Source: VXRJ01 sp964636705 (GTDB taxonomy: Bacteria; Acidobacteriota; Vicinamibacteria; Vicinamibacterales; UBA8438). From it: a DNA stretch of 64,000 nt. This document shows, one piece after another, positions 34,889 to 43,564 of the stretch. Every line of letters begins with the position of its first letter. Positions within the stretch are counted from its first letter, which is position 1. The position numbers and the translations under genes were made by a program. The notes under the pieces are model-generated. The model did no database searches and was not told the DNA's origin. It worked only from the letters and a program-made list of their open reading frames with translations. The stretch spans positions 1 through 64,000 of the forward strand of contig CAZWUJ010000019.1 in NCBI GenBank assembly GCA_964636705.1. The letters run 5' to 3'.

Positions 34889-35173
34889 ATGGGCGAAGCG
34901 TTGGGCATGGTCGAAACGAAAGGGCTCGTTGCGATGATCGAGGCGGCCGATGCGATGGTCAAGGCGGCGAAAGTGACCCTTGTCGGCTGGGAGAAGATTG
35001 GCGCCGGCTACGTCACCGCGATCGTGCGGGGCGACGTGGCCGCGGTCAAGGCCGCGACCGACGCGGGCGCCGCCGCCGCGCGCCGGGTTGGGGAACTGGT
35101 CTCGGTCCACGTCATTCCGAGGCCTCACGAGCACCTCGAGGAAACGCTCCCGATCGGCAAGGCAGGCCAGTAG
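34889..35173 (+). CDS. Bacterial microcompartment hexameric shell protein (BMC-H, PduA/EutM-like)
   Basis: This 94-residue single BMC domain protein builds the flat facets of a protein shell. It starts with ALGMVETKGLVAMIEAADAM, and has the pore-lining segment KIGAG at 36-40 (Ser in PduA is Ala here) and VRGDVAAVKAATDAGAAAA, then VHVIPRPHEHLEETLP, very close to PduA. GGAGGA (34879-34884) precedes the ATG by 4 bases, a strong ribosome binding site fitting a protein needed in bulk. It is the only BMC-H gene in the window; no trimeric BMC-T gene is present. Confidence 0.97.
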   Translation: MGEALGMVETKGLVAMIEAADAMVKAAKVTLVGWEKIGAGYVTAIVRGDVAAVKAATDAGAAAARRVGELVSVHVIPRPHEHLEETLPIGKAGQ

Positions 35174-35182
35174 ACGCAAGCC

Positions 35183-35455
35183 GTGATCCTCGCCAAGGTG
35201 GTCGGCACGGTCGTGGCGACGCGCAAGGACGAGCGCCTCGTCGGCAGCAAGCTGCTCCTCGCGCAGCCGATCGATCCCGACGGCCAGCCGCGCGGCCACC
35301 ACTTGGTGGCGGTCGACACGGTCGACGCTGGCGCGGGAGAGACGGTGCTCATCATTACCGGGAGCTCGGCGCGCATGGCGCAGGGATTGCGCGAAGCGCC
35401 CGTCGACGCTGCGATCGTCGGCATCGTCGATTCGGTCGAGTTCTCGCAACACTGA
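35183..35455 (+). CDS. Microcompartment pentameric vertex protein (BMC-P, EutN/CcmL family), copy 1
   Basis: This 90-residue protein caps the vertices of a microcompartment shell. ILAKVVGTVVATRKDERLVGSKLLLAQPID is the family start (shown in two overlapping parts: ILAKVVGTVVATRK and LVGSKLLLAQ), followed by VDTVDAGAGETVLIITGSSAR and VDAAIVGIVDSVEF. Start is GTG at 35183, 9 bases after the BMC-H stop. A second, more diverged copy follows. Confidence 0.95.
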   Translation: MILAKVVGTVVATRKDERLVGSKLLLAQPIDPDGQPRGHHLVAVDTVDAGAGETVLIITGSSARMAQGLREAPVDAAIVGIVDSVEFSQH

Positions 35456-35484
35456 TTGCCCAGGAATCTCGCGAAGTCCGTACC

Positions 35485-35769
35485 ATGCACTTGGCGCGTG
35501 TCGTTGGTGACGTGGTGTCCACCCTGAAAGACGTTGGCCTTGAAGGACAGAAGCTGCTGCTGGTTCAGCCGGTTACCCCTTCGGACGAACCCGCCGGGGC
35601 GCCGATGCTGGCGATAGACGCGGCGCAAGCGGGCGCGGGAGACCGCGTCCTCGTCGTTCGGGAGGGCCGCGCAGCCATTGCGGCCGTCCGCCGCCATGCC
35701 GCCCCGGTCGAAGTGGCGATCGTCGGCGTGGTCGATTCCGTGCATCTGGCGCCGGCGCCCGAACAATGA
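35485..35769 (+). CDS. Microcompartment pentameric vertex protein (BMC-P, EutN/CcmL family), copy 2
   Basis: This 94-residue protein is a second BMC-P: MHLARVVGDVVSTLKDVGLE, then GQKLLLVQPVTP, IDAAQAGAGDRVLVVREG and VEVAIVGVVDSVHL. It shares the fold with copy 1 but differs in most loop residues, so the two may occupy different vertices or one may recruit cargo. The ATG at 35485 is the only start consistent with the family N-terminus. Its TGA overlaps the next gene's start (ATGA). Confidence 0.94.
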   Translation: MHLARVVGDVVSTLKDVGLEGQKLLLVQPVTPSDEPAGAPMLAIDAAQAGAGDRVLVVREGRAAIAAVRRHAAPVEVAIVGVVDSVHLAPAPEQ

Positions 35770-36020
35770 CCGATTCCCCTCTGCGGTCTGCCATCGATGC
35801 GTCGATCCGCGCACATCTGGCGCGGCGCGGGGACGCGCCACCATCCTCAGCCGGTGCGGGCGCGACCGGCCCGCCGCCATTGCCGTCCCCTGCTCGGGAC
35901 GCGAGCCACGCGCGGTTCGGCAGCAGCCGCCTTGCCGGGGACCCGCCAGCCGGGCGCTGCGTCATCGAGCCGTCGGTCGAGTGCGTGCATTGCGATTACT
36001 GCCGGTCGCAGGGCTATTGA
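35766..36020 (+). CDS. Small Cys-motif protein of unknown function, last gene of the microcompartment cluster
   Basis: This 84-residue protein matches no family I can name. Residues 4-21 (SPLRSAIDASIRAHLARR) form a predicted amphipathic helix with L6, I10, I14 and L18 on one side, like an N-terminal encapsulation peptide. A Pro/Ala/Gly-rich linker follows. The C-terminus is CVIEPSVECVHCDYCRSQGY, a C-x7-C-x2-C-x2-C arrangement that could bind Fe-S or zinc. It starts inside the stop of the second BMC-P gene (ATGA), and its third codon positions are GC-rich, so it is probably a real, coupled gene. It may be a cargo, an assembly factor or a redox protein; this is inference. Confidence 0.72.
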   Translation: MTDSPLRSAIDASIRAHLARRGDAPPSSAGAGATGPPPLPSPARDASHARFGSSRLAGDPPAGRCVIEPSVECVHCDYCRSQGY

Positions 36021-36035
36021 TCGCCGGCCTCCTTG

Positions 36036-36719
36036 ATGCCGTCCCGGTTTGCGTCTCCCCGCAGCATCGGCGTTACGATGCGCCGGATTGGCGGGGCGAT
36101 TGAGCAGATGGATCTTCCCGCGATCGAGAAGGTGGCCCACGAGCAACAGGGGGATCCCTTCCAGGTGCTGATCGCCACAATGCTGTCGGCGCAGACGAAG
36201 GACGCGGTCACGCACGAGGCGTCGACGCGCCTGTTCCGGCAGGCGTCGACTCCGCGCTCGATCGCGCGGCTGAGCACCGCGGCGATCGAGCGGCTGATCT
36301 ACCCGGTCAGCTTCTATCGGAACAAGGCGCGCCACGTCAGGGACGCGTGCCGGCGGCTCGTCGACGACTACGGTGGGCAGGTGCCGACTACCATGCGGGA
36401 GTTGCTCACGCTTCCCGGCGTCGGCCGGAAGACTGCCAACCTGACGCTGATCGTGGCGCATCGGAGCGCGCGGAATATCTGCGTCGACACGCACGTTCAC
36501 CGCATTGCCAATCGCCTGGGCTGGGTAGCGACACGCACCCCGGAGAAGACGGAGATGGCGCTCTACGAAGCCGCTCCCCGCCGCTGGTGGGCGTCGATCA
36601 ATCTCTATCTCGTCACTTGGGGACAGAATGTCTGCCGGCCCGTGTACCCCCTGTGCAACGACTGCGTGGTCGCGGAGCGCTGCCCCCGGATAGGGGTGTC
36701 CCGGATCGGCCGGTCCTGA
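36036..36719 (+). CDS. nth: Endonuclease III, base-excision repair DNA glycosylase
   Basis: Nth removes oxidised pyrimidines and nicks the abasic site. The protein has the LLSAQ-type MLSAQTKD, the helix-hairpin-helix LPGVGRKTANLTL with the catalytic Lys, and VDTHVHRI with the catalytic Asp. The C-terminal [4Fe-4S] site is C-x6-C-x2-C-x5-C (CRPVYPLCNDCVVAERC). The ATG at 36036 is used, but ATG 36078 would give an N-terminus closer to the family norm. It follows the microcompartment genes by 15 bases and may be read from the same transcript. Confidence 0.93.
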   Translation: MPSRFASPRSIGVTMRRIGGAIEQMDLPAIEKVAHEQQGDPFQVLIATMLSAQTKDAVTHEASTRLFRQASTPRSIARLSTAAIERLIYPVSFYRNKARHVRDACRRLVDDYGGQVPTTMRELLTLPGVGRKTANLTLIVAHRSARNICVDTHVHRIANRLGWVATRTPEKTEMALYEAAPRRWWASINLYLVTWGQNVCRPVYPLCNDCVVAERCPRIGVSRIGRS

Positions 36720-36727
36720 GGTGAGAC

Positions 36728-37369
36728 ATGCTGAAGGTCAACGAGATCTTCCATTCGATTCAGGGCGAGTCGAGCTACGTGGGGAAGCCATGCGTTTTCG
36801 TTCGGCTGACCGGTTGCGACCTGCGCTGCCGGTGGTGCGACACGGCATATGCCTTCACGGAGGGCACGCCGGCGTCGGTGGACGATGTCGTGGAACGTGT
36901 CGAAGCGTATGACTGTCCGCTGGTCGAGATCACGGGAGGCGAGCCGCTGCTGCAAGGGGACGTGTACCCCCTGATGCGGCGGTTACTGGGTAGCGGCCGG
37001 ACGGTGCTGCTCGAGACCGGCGGGCACATCGACATCTCGGCGGTGCCGCGCGATGTCGTCAAGGTGGTCGACGTCAAGTGTCCCGGCAGCGGAGAAGCCG
37101 AGCGGAACGACTGGGGCAACCTGGAGCGTCTTGCCGCGCACGACGAAGTGAAATTCGTCATCGCCGACCGGGCCGATTACGAGTTTGCGCGGGGCGTCGT
37201 CCGGGCGCAACAACTCGACCGGCGCTGTGGCGCGGTGCTCTTCTCGCCGGTCCACGGCGAATTGGATCCTGCCCGGCTCGCCGCCTGGGTGCTCGAAGAT
37301 CGCGTGCCGGCGCGTGTGCAGGTGCAGTTGCACAAGTACCTGTGGGGCGCGGAGACTCGCGGTGTCTGA
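36728..37369 (+). CDS. queE: 7-carboxy-7-deazaguanine synthase QueE, radical SAM enzyme
   Basis: QueE rearranges 6-carboxytetrahydropterin to 7-carboxy-7-deazaguanine, an early step to queuosine. The radical SAM motif is C30-x3-C34-x2-C37 (GCDLRCRWCDT). The start LKVNEIFHSIQGESSYVGKP and EITGGEPLLQ are diagnostic. Length (213) is normal. queC begins inside its last codons, so the two are coupled. Confidence 0.96.
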   Translation: MLKVNEIFHSIQGESSYVGKPCVFVRLTGCDLRCRWCDTAYAFTEGTPASVDDVVERVEAYDCPLVEITGGEPLLQGDVYPLMRRLLGSGRTVLLETGGHIDISAVPRDVVKVVDVKCPGSGEAERNDWGNLERLAAHDEVKFVIADRADYEFARGVVRAQQLDRRCGAVLFSPVHGELDPARLAAWVLEDRVPARVQVQLHKYLWGAETRGV

Positions 37370-38054
37370 TTCCGCGGGCCGTCAGGCGGTCATTCTCCTG
37401 AGTGGCGGCCTCGACTCGTACACCGCGGGAGCGCTCGCGAAAGCGGACGGCTTCGCCCTCCATGCGCTCACGGTCCGTTACGGCCAGGTGCATGCGCAGG
37501 AAATCGACGCGTCGCGTCGCGTCGCCGCGGCGCTGGGTGTCAGCGCGCACCGCGAGCTGCCGGTCGGTCTCGCCGCGTTGGGAGGATCGGCGCTGACCGG
37601 CGCCGGGGAGGTGCCCAAGGATCGGCCGCTCGAAGACGCCGCGATACCTCCGACGTACGTGCCGGCGCGCAACACGGTGATGCTGTCCCTCGCACTGGCC
37701 TGGGCGGAGGTGCTCGGCGCGACCGACCTCGTGATTGGCGTCAACGCGCTCGACTATTCCGGTTATCCCGACTGCCGTCCCGAGTACATCCGGGCGTTCG
37801 AGCAACTTGCCGCACTCGCTACGAAGGCGGGGGTCGAGGGGGCGCGATTCCATGTGCATGCGCCGCTGATCACTATGTCGAAGGCCGAGATCATCCGTCG
37901 CGGCATGGCGCTGGGACTCGACTACGGCCTGACGCACAGTTGCTACGACCCGGCGCCCGGCGGCCGGCCGTGTCGGCGGTGCGACAGTTGCCGCCTGCGT
38001 GCGCGGGGTTTTGCCGAGGCTGGTATCCCGGATCCGATCGCGGCGTCAGCGTGA
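37362..38054 (+). CDS. queC: 7-cyano-7-deazaguanine synthase QueC
   Basis: QueC converts 7-carboxy-7-deazaguanine to preQ0 using ATP and ammonia. The PP-loop motif SGGLDS is at residues 14-19. The C-terminal zinc site has CYDPAPGGRPCRRCDSC. NALDYSGYPDCRPEY is QueC-specific. Start is GTG 37362, overlapping queE by eight bases; this gives 230 residues, the family length. With queA at 24877 it forms part of the queuosine pathway. Confidence 0.96.
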   Translation: MSDSAGRQAVILLSGGLDSYTAGALAKADGFALHALTVRYGQVHAQEIDASRRVAAALGVSAHRELPVGLAALGGSALTGAGEVPKDRPLEDAAIPPTYVPARNTVMLSLALAWAEVLGATDLVIGVNALDYSGYPDCRPEYIRAFEQLAALATKAGVEGARFHVHAPLITMSKAEIIRRGMALGLDYGLTHSCYDPAPGGRPCRRCDSCRLRARGFAEAGIPDPIAASA

Positions 38055-38101
38055 CCGGCACTCGACCGCCTTTGCCGGCCCGATGGGCGGCCCGTTCTGG
38101 T

Positions 38102-39712
38102 TCAGGGCCGGACTTGCGCGGCGATCGCGACGACCGCCTCGTCGACGGCCCGTGTCACCGCCTGGGACGGCACGGTGTAGTTGTTGGCGAGGATCGCGAA
38201 CGCGATTGGTTCGCCAATGACCGGGGCGACATAGCCCGCCAGCGCGCGGACGCGTGTCATCGATCCGGTCTTCGCCCGAACCACGCCTTCCGCCGCGCTG
38301 CCGACCATCCGGTTGCGCAACGTGCCGTCCCGGCCCGCTACCGGTAGCGTGCTGACGAAACGTTCGCCGTGGCCCGGGTCGCGCCATACGCGTTCCAGTA
38401 CGTCGACCAGCCCGGCGGCACTCAGCGCGTTGTAGCGGGATAGCCCTGACCCATCCGCGATGATCGCCTGCGATCCGTCCACACCCCATTCCAGAAGCAC
38501 TGCCGCCGTTGCGGCGGGCCCCGCCTCGCCGCCGTCTCCGGCGACCGCGCCCAGGTGCTGCAGCAGCGACTCGGCGTAGAGGTTCTGGCTCCGCTTCATC
38601 AACGGCACCGCAATCGCCGACAGCGGCTCCGATTCATGGCGGATGAGCGGCCGCAGCCGTTGCCTCAGGGTCCGCTTCACCGCGGGATCGAACTGATCGA
38701 TGTCGATGGCCTCGCCCTCCACCTCCACGCCGGCCCGTTCGAAGGCGGACCGGAGGCCCTGCACGAAGAAGAGGGTCGGATTGGATACCGCTCCGGTCCG
38801 GACGACGGCCGGCGCGCCGACCGGAATCTCCCCGGCGACGATCAGAGCCCCGCCATCCGGCCGCCGACTCAGCCGAATGGCGGACTCGCCTCCTGACGCT
38901 CGCGTCACCGTCTCGTTGATCAGGGTGACGCCACCTGCCACACCGGGGGTCACGCTCGGCGCACGGATGTCGATGCGGGCCGGACTGCCGGGGGTGTCGG
39001 CCGGTGAGACGGCCAGTTGCACGACGTTCTCGTGCTGTTGCAGCGCGCCGGCCGGCGCCGAGAACGCAAGGGCCAGATCGTCCCACGCCCAACCGGCGCC
39101 CAGACCGGGCGCTTCCTGGCCGCCGCGTCCGGTGTCGAACCAGTCGTCGTCACCGACGATTCGTCCGGCAATCCGGGTGATTCCCCGTGCGCGCAGTTCT
39201 GCCGCCCAGTGGGCGAACAGATCCTCCCTGCCGGGAGCGTTGATGGTGGGATCGCCCGTGCCACGCACCACGAGGTCCCCCTCGATCATGCCGCTACGGA
39301 TCTCACCGGCCGCCGACAATGTTGTTTCGAAGCGGTGATCCCACCCGAGTCGCTCGGCGGCGGCGGCAACGGTTACCACCTTCATGGTCGAGGCGGGCGT
39401 CAGGAGCAGATGCCGATTGCGCGCGTAGAGCGTATCGTGGGGTAACTGGAGACCTTCGCTTCGGAGCACGCGCACTTCCACGCTCCAGACCACCGGGCCC
39501 AGGGCGGTGTCACCGAAGATCGCATCGAGGGTCGAACCGAGCCGCGGGTCGGAGCCTGCATCCTCGGCGCTTGCGGGCGCCGCGCCGCCCGGGACGTCGA
39601 CGGCGCCGGGAAGGGTAACGGTCTCCGGTGGCCGGCGAACTATGCAGCCCGTTAGCAGCAGCGCGACCACCACCAGGACGCCGGCGAGCCGAAGCCGAAT
39701 GACCTCGGGCAC
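38102..39712 (-). CDS. dacB: D-Ala-D-Ala carboxypeptidase/endopeptidase, PBP4 family (lipoprotein)
   Basis: This 536-residue class C penicillin-binding protein trims and cuts peptidoglycan crosslinks in the periplasm. The three active-site motifs are S108-T-M-K111 (TPASTMKVV), SQN in RSQNLYAESLLQ, and KTG in VRAKTGSMTRV. The large insert between the first two motifs is typical of PBP4. The N-terminus ends in LLLTGC, a lipobox with Cys23, so it is probably lipid-anchored, unlike E. coli PBP4. It lies just after the DUF4340 gene on the minus strand, 6 bases apart. Confidence 0.94.
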   Translation of the reverse strand: MPEVIRLRLAGVLVVVALLLTGCIVRRPPETVTLPGAVDVPGGAAPASAEDAGSDPRLGSTLDAIFGDTALGPVVWSVEVRVLRSEGLQLPHDTLYARNRHLLLTPASTMKVVTVAAAAERLGWDHRFETTLSAAGEIRSGMIEGDLVVRGTGDPTINAPGREDLFAHWAAELRARGITRIAGRIVGDDDWFDTGRGGQEAPGLGAGWAWDDLALAFSAPAGALQQHENVVQLAVSPADTPGSPARIDIRAPSVTPGVAGGVTLINETVTRASGGESAIRLSRRPDGGALIVAGEIPVGAPAVVRTGAVSNPTLFFVQGLRSAFERAGVEVEGEAIDIDQFDPAVKRTLRQRLRPLIRHESEPLSAIAVPLMKRSQNLYAESLLQHLGAVAGDGGEAGPAATAAVLLEWGVDGSQAIIADGSGLSRYNALSAAGLVDVLERVWRDPGHGERFVSTLPVAGRDGTLRNRMVGSAAEGVVRAKTGSMTRVRALAGYVAPVIGEPIAFAILANNYTVPSQAVTRAVDEAVVAIAAQVRP

Positions 39713-39718
39713 GACCGC

Positions 39719-41137
39719 TCACTCCGCCGGTGCGTTCGGATCGAGCGCGTCGAGGGCTTCCAGGGCGGTGTCCACGGCCGCGCCGTCGAGCACCGCGGCG
39801 CCCGGTTCGTCGCCGTGCGCGCCATGCGCGGCGTCGTTGGTCCGGTGGATGAGCGCGACTTCGATCTCTCCGTCACCGAACGTGGCGGTGACACGCAACG
39901 TGGGGGCATCGAGGCCGAGGCCGTCACGTGTCGCGGTGAAGCCATCCGCCGAAAGGTTCGAGAGTCCGCGAAGCAGCGCGTCCATCTCCGCCCGCCCGAC
40001 CTCTGCGGGGGACGGCTCAACTCGCCTCCAGACGTCGTTGGCGGTCGACACCAGCGGTGCGTCCGCACTGTCGTCGCCGTCCGGCGGAATGTCCTTCTCG
40101 AATCGGAGTGTCCGGCCGTCACGTTCGATAACCAGCTCCGTTGCGTTGAACGGCCGGAAGTCGAACAGATCGGTCTGCCGATAGGTTTCGGGGCCGCGCA
40201 GGAGCTCGTCCACCATCGCGGCGTCGACCGTGAAGACGAGGGGGCGCGAGGCGTCACGCGCCCAGACCGTCATTTCCGGGGTCTCGTCGCCGATCAGCAG
40301 CGTGTGCGTCTCGCCCGCCACCGCGATCGCGACGGTTGCGCGGGGCGTCTCCAGACCGTACTCCGCGAGCGCGTCCGTTTCCGCCGTTTCCTCGACGATG
40401 GTCAGCATTTCCGCCGATCCGACTCGTCCGACGAGTGCTTCCACCGGACCGAAGTCGGCGCGGACATCCAGCGGCTCCGCGATCCGCCAGTCTCCGTCCG
40501 CCTTCATGAAGCGCAGCGACCCTTCGACCTGGCCGTCGGCCGGTGCGCCGGTGTGTTCTATGGTGAGCGACGTCGTATCGGGGCCGGGGAACTCCAGCAC
40601 CGACCGGTCACGTAGGTCGAACGTGTTCAGATTGAGCGTGGAGTCCAGGAAGCCGGGAATCAGCAGCAGACGGCCGTCACCGATCGTGGCGTACCGTTCG
40701 CCGCCAGTCGGCGTCTCGTCCCCCACTGCCACGGTGCGCGGCGGTTCGCCCGACGCCGCGAAAGTCACGCTGAACGCCGGCGGCGCGAGCCCGAAAGGAG
40801 AGAGGTCCGTTACGGTTTCCTGCACGACGCGCCGGATCTCCAGGCTCGCGACGCCGTTCGCGATCGCCGATGCCGCATTGTCGTCGGCTGGCGCATCGAT
40901 CGGCGAGGTCACCGTCCATTCGTTTTCACCAACGCCGGCGCGTGACAGCTCGGTCACGTCACCGTTATCGGCGGAGACGGTGAGTGCGGTGATGGTGTCG
41001 GCCTCCAGATCACCGAATGCCGGTTCGGATGCGTCCGCTTCCGAGGTAGGAGGCCGCTCGCGCTCGACGAACCAGGCGTAGCCGCCGATGGCGAGAAACG
41101 CCACCAGAAGCACCAACGTGGACCGGACGCCTCGCAT
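39719..41137 (-). CDS. DUF4340 domain protein, exporter-associated
   Basis: This 472-residue protein has one N-terminal membrane helix, STLVLLVAFLAIGGYAWFV, then a long extracytoplasmic part made of repeated beta-rich units (for example WTVTSPIDAPADD, TVAVGDETPTGGERYATIGD and LLIGDETPEMTVWARDAS). This is the DUF4340 pattern, and such genes usually follow GldG-like genes, as here. Its function is unknown. It is acidic and has no obvious catalytic site. Confidence 0.88.
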   Translation of the reverse strand: MRGVRSTLVLLVAFLAIGGYAWFVERERPPTSEADASEPAFGDLEADTITALTVSADNGDVTELSRAGVGENEWTVTSPIDAPADDNAASAIANGVASLEIRRVVQETVTDLSPFGLAPPAFSVTFAASGEPPRTVAVGDETPTGGERYATIGDGRLLLIPGFLDSTLNLNTFDLRDRSVLEFPGPDTTSLTIEHTGAPADGQVEGSLRFMKADGDWRIAEPLDVRADFGPVEALVGRVGSAEMLTIVEETAETDALAEYGLETPRATVAIAVAGETHTLLIGDETPEMTVWARDASRPLVFTVDAAMVDELLRGPETYRQTDLFDFRPFNATELVIERDGRTLRFEKDIPPDGDDSADAPLVSTANDVWRRVEPSPAEVGRAEMDALLRGLSNLSADGFTATRDGLGLDAPTLRVTATFGDGEIEVALIHRTNDAAHGAHGDEPGAAVLDGAAVDTALEALDALDPNAPAE

Positions 41138-41155
41138 CGCCCTTCTCGCTTCCCG

Positions 41156-42769
41156 TTACCCGCGCCGGTTCCACCACGTCAGGAAGCCGAGCGCCAGGAT
41201 GCCTCCCGGAACGATCGCCAGCGACAGCCAGTAGATGCGCGTCTGTTGATCGGCGGTCAACGTTATCCGCCGATCCTCCGGTTCGCGCGGCCGTATCGCG
41301 ATCAGGTTCTCCTGTTGCGCCAGCCAGTTGACGGCGTTGAGCAACAAATCGCGGTTTCCCTGAATGCCGACCGCTGCGTTGGACGCGAAGTCCGAATCAC
41401 CGAAGACGGCGAGACGGGCCTGGAGGGGTGGCTCGTCCGTCGCGTCGTCATCACCGTCGCTCTCGTCCGCCGATGCGTTCGTCACCGTCGTTTCCGGCCG
41501 CTCCACTGTCTGAGACACGACGGCCGCGATGGCGATCGGTCCGGGCCGGTCGCCGGAGGGTTCGTCCAGCGTCACTTCGCCGGTCTGGAGCTGGCTAAGG
41601 TCGGCCTCGGCCCAGCTTCGCTCGCTCGTCTGCACGATCGCCACGGCAGTACGCCCGTTGGCGCCGCCAGCCACCGGCTGGACGGAGCGGGCGAGGGGAA
41701 AGGCGGTCAGCAGGGCGAAGTTCTCCGTAATGGCGTGCGGCGGATACGTGGCGGCGACAGGTACGGACGCGTCGGTGCCGAGGAGTTGGCCAATGCCGCT
41801 CGCATCGACCACCACGTCGTTGCCTATCTCGATCCCCCAGTCGCCGGCGAGCGCCTCCAGGTTGGGCTTCGGCGGATCCTCGTTCGTTTCGGACGGGTCT
41901 AGCAGGAGGAGCAGCTTGCCGCCGCCTTCCAGGTAGTTGCGCAACAGGTCGGTCTCGGTCGGCAGCAGATCGGTGTCCGGCCCGGCCACGACGATGACCG
42001 TAGCGTCCGCGGGCACTTCAGTGGCCTGAGCCAGCACGATCGTCTCGATGCGGAAGTTGTCCCGCGCCAGCGCGTCGGTCACGGCCCGATAGCCATCGCG
42101 CCCGTCACCCTGCGGGTCCGCCTCACCATGTCCCTGGACGAAGTAGACGGCCCGTTCCTCCCCCTCCACAACCTTGATCAGGGCGTTGGTCAGTTCCTGC
42201 TCGGTGTTGGTGGTGGTTCGTTCGATCCGCCCGTCGTATTCGAAGACGATCATTCCGTAGGCGTCGATCTCGTACTGCCGCGCCCGGGCGGGATTCTGGT
42301 CGACATCGATGTATTCCACGGCCACCTGGGGCGAGAGGTACTGGTACTCGTCGAACCGGTCGCGGTAGCGGGGGAAGTCCGCCTCCCTCGCAAATACGAG
42401 GACGCTGACCGCCGATTCGAGCGATTCCACGACCCGGCGGGTCTGATCCGACAGCGAGTACTGCTGTGCCGCAGTGAGGTCCCAACGCCGGTTCTGCCGC
42501 GACAGGATGAAGTTGGCGGCGACCACGATGCCAAGCGCCAGCAGGATGCCGGTGGTGGCGAGGGCGCCGGCGCGCGCCTGCCGTTGTCCCGCGAACGCGA
42601 GAATCTCGCGCCACTGAGTCGCCGTATGGACCACGACGAGGACGAGGCCGGCGACGGCCAGCCAGTACCAGAGCTCCTGCTGTTCCGGGAGAACGAACCG
42701 CACCGCGACGCCGGCGAACACCAGCGCGACGCCGACCCAGCCGAGCGCTCCGAGGATTCTGTTCACCAT
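41156..42769 (-). CDS. GldG-like ABC exporter auxiliary protein
   Basis: This 537-residue protein has three membrane helices near the N-terminus, one at the C-terminus (WLSLAIVPGGILALGFLTWW), and a large extracytoplasmic domain with GldG signatures: NRRWDLTAAQQYSLSDQT, VYFVQGHGEADP, and VVAGPDTDLLPTETDLLRNY with LLLLLDPSE. It partners the permease and ATPase encoded upstream. In Bacteroidota the Gld ABC proteins are linked to gliding, but homologues occur widely and the exported substrate is unknown. Confidence 0.9.
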   Translation of the reverse strand: MVNRILGALGWVGVALVFAGVAVRFVLPEQQELWYWLAVAGLVLVVVHTATQWREILAFAGQRQARAGALATTGILLALGIVVAANFILSRQNRRWDLTAAQQYSLSDQTRRVVESLESAVSVLVFAREADFPRYRDRFDEYQYLSPQVAVEYIDVDQNPARARQYEIDAYGMIVFEYDGRIERTTTNTEQELTNALIKVVEGEERAVYFVQGHGEADPQGDGRDGYRAVTDALARDNFRIETIVLAQATEVPADATVIVVAGPDTDLLPTETDLLRNYLEGGGKLLLLLDPSETNEDPPKPNLEALAGDWGIEIGNDVVVDASGIGQLLGTDASVPVAATYPPHAITENFALLTAFPLARSVQPVAGGANGRTAVAIVQTSERSWAEADLSQLQTGEVTLDEPSGDRPGPIAIAAVVSQTVERPETTVTNASADESDGDDDATDEPPLQARLAVFGDSDFASNAAVGIQGNRDLLLNAVNWLAQQENLIAIRPREPEDRRITLTADQQTRIYWLSLAIVPGGILALGFLTWWNRRG

Positions 42770-42793
42770 GGTTCTCTACCGCCTATGCCTGCC

Positions 42794-43564
42794 TTACGCT
42801 CGCCAGCGCTCGCTGTCTACCGACTTCGCCGTCAGGAACAGGCCGAACACGATGAAGCTGAGGTAGTAGGCGAGATGCGCCGTATCGATCACGCCCTGCG
42901 CGAAGTCGTCGAACGGCGCGCGGATCGCCAGCGCGCCCATGATGGCGCCGGCCACCGGTCCGGCCGAATCCTGCATCCAGTCCATCACGAAGAAAAGGAG
43001 TACGAGCGAGAAGGTCACCACCCCCGCCACGATCTGGTTCCGCGTCGTGCTCGACACCAGCAGGCCGAGTGAAACGAATGACGCGCCCATCAGCAGGAGG
43101 CCGAGGTAGCCGCTCAGGATCGGTCCGAGCTCCGGTTCGCCGTAGACGAAGAGGATGATGATGTGAACGCCGGTAACCGCCAGCATCAGGGTGAAGAGCG
43201 CCATGGCGCCGAGGAACTTGCCGAGGATGATCTGCAGGTCGGTCAGCGGCGATGTGAGCAGCAACTCGATGGTGCCGGAACGCTTCTCTTCGGCGTAGGC
43301 CCGCGCGGTCAGGAAGGGCAGGGTGAACATCATGACGATCGACGTGTTGGCCAGCAGGGGCCGAACCATGAACTCATTGATGTTGATCGTCTGAGGCCCC
43401 CCGCCGAACATTCCCGCCTGCGCGCTGAACTGCACCATGAAGCTGAGGCTGGCGATATAGAAGTAGCCGTACAACAGGGCGAAGAAGCCGACCACGACGT
43501 ACGCGATGGGCGAGACGAAGTAGGCGCGCAACTCCTTTTGCGCGATCGCGAGGATGTTAGCCAT
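42794..43564 (-). CDS. ABC transporter permease (GldF-like, ABC-2 type)
   Basis: This 256-residue protein has six membrane helices and begins with ILAIAQKELRAYFVSPIAYVV, typical of ABC-2 permeases of the GldF group. YAEEKRSGTIELLLTSPLT is the characteristic cytoplasmic loop. It overlaps the end of the ATPase gene by eight bases and is followed by the GldG-like gene, so the three form one exporter operon. Confidence 0.93.
   Translation of the reverse strand: MANILAIAQKELRAYFVSPIAYVVVGFFALLYGYFYIASLSFMVQFSAQAGMFGGGPQTININEFMVRPLLANTSIVMMFTLPFLTARAYAEEKRSGTIELLLTSPLTDLQIILGKFLGAMALFTLMLAVTGVHIIILFVYGEPELGPILSGYLGLLLMGASFVSLGLLVSSTTRNQIVAGVVTFSLVLLFFVMDWMQDSAGPVAGAIMGALAIRAPFDDFAQGVIDTAHLAYYLSFIVFGLFLTAKSVDSERWRA

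Noticed and set aside
33956..36020. Complete fucose/rhamnose-degrading microcompartment operon
   Set aside because: The aldehyde dehydrogenase, phosphotransacylase and dehydrogenase genes are not in the window; only shell and aldolase are.
36700..36730. preQ1 riboswitch before queE-queC
   Set aside because: Only 8 bases separate nth from queE, so there is no room for an aptamer.
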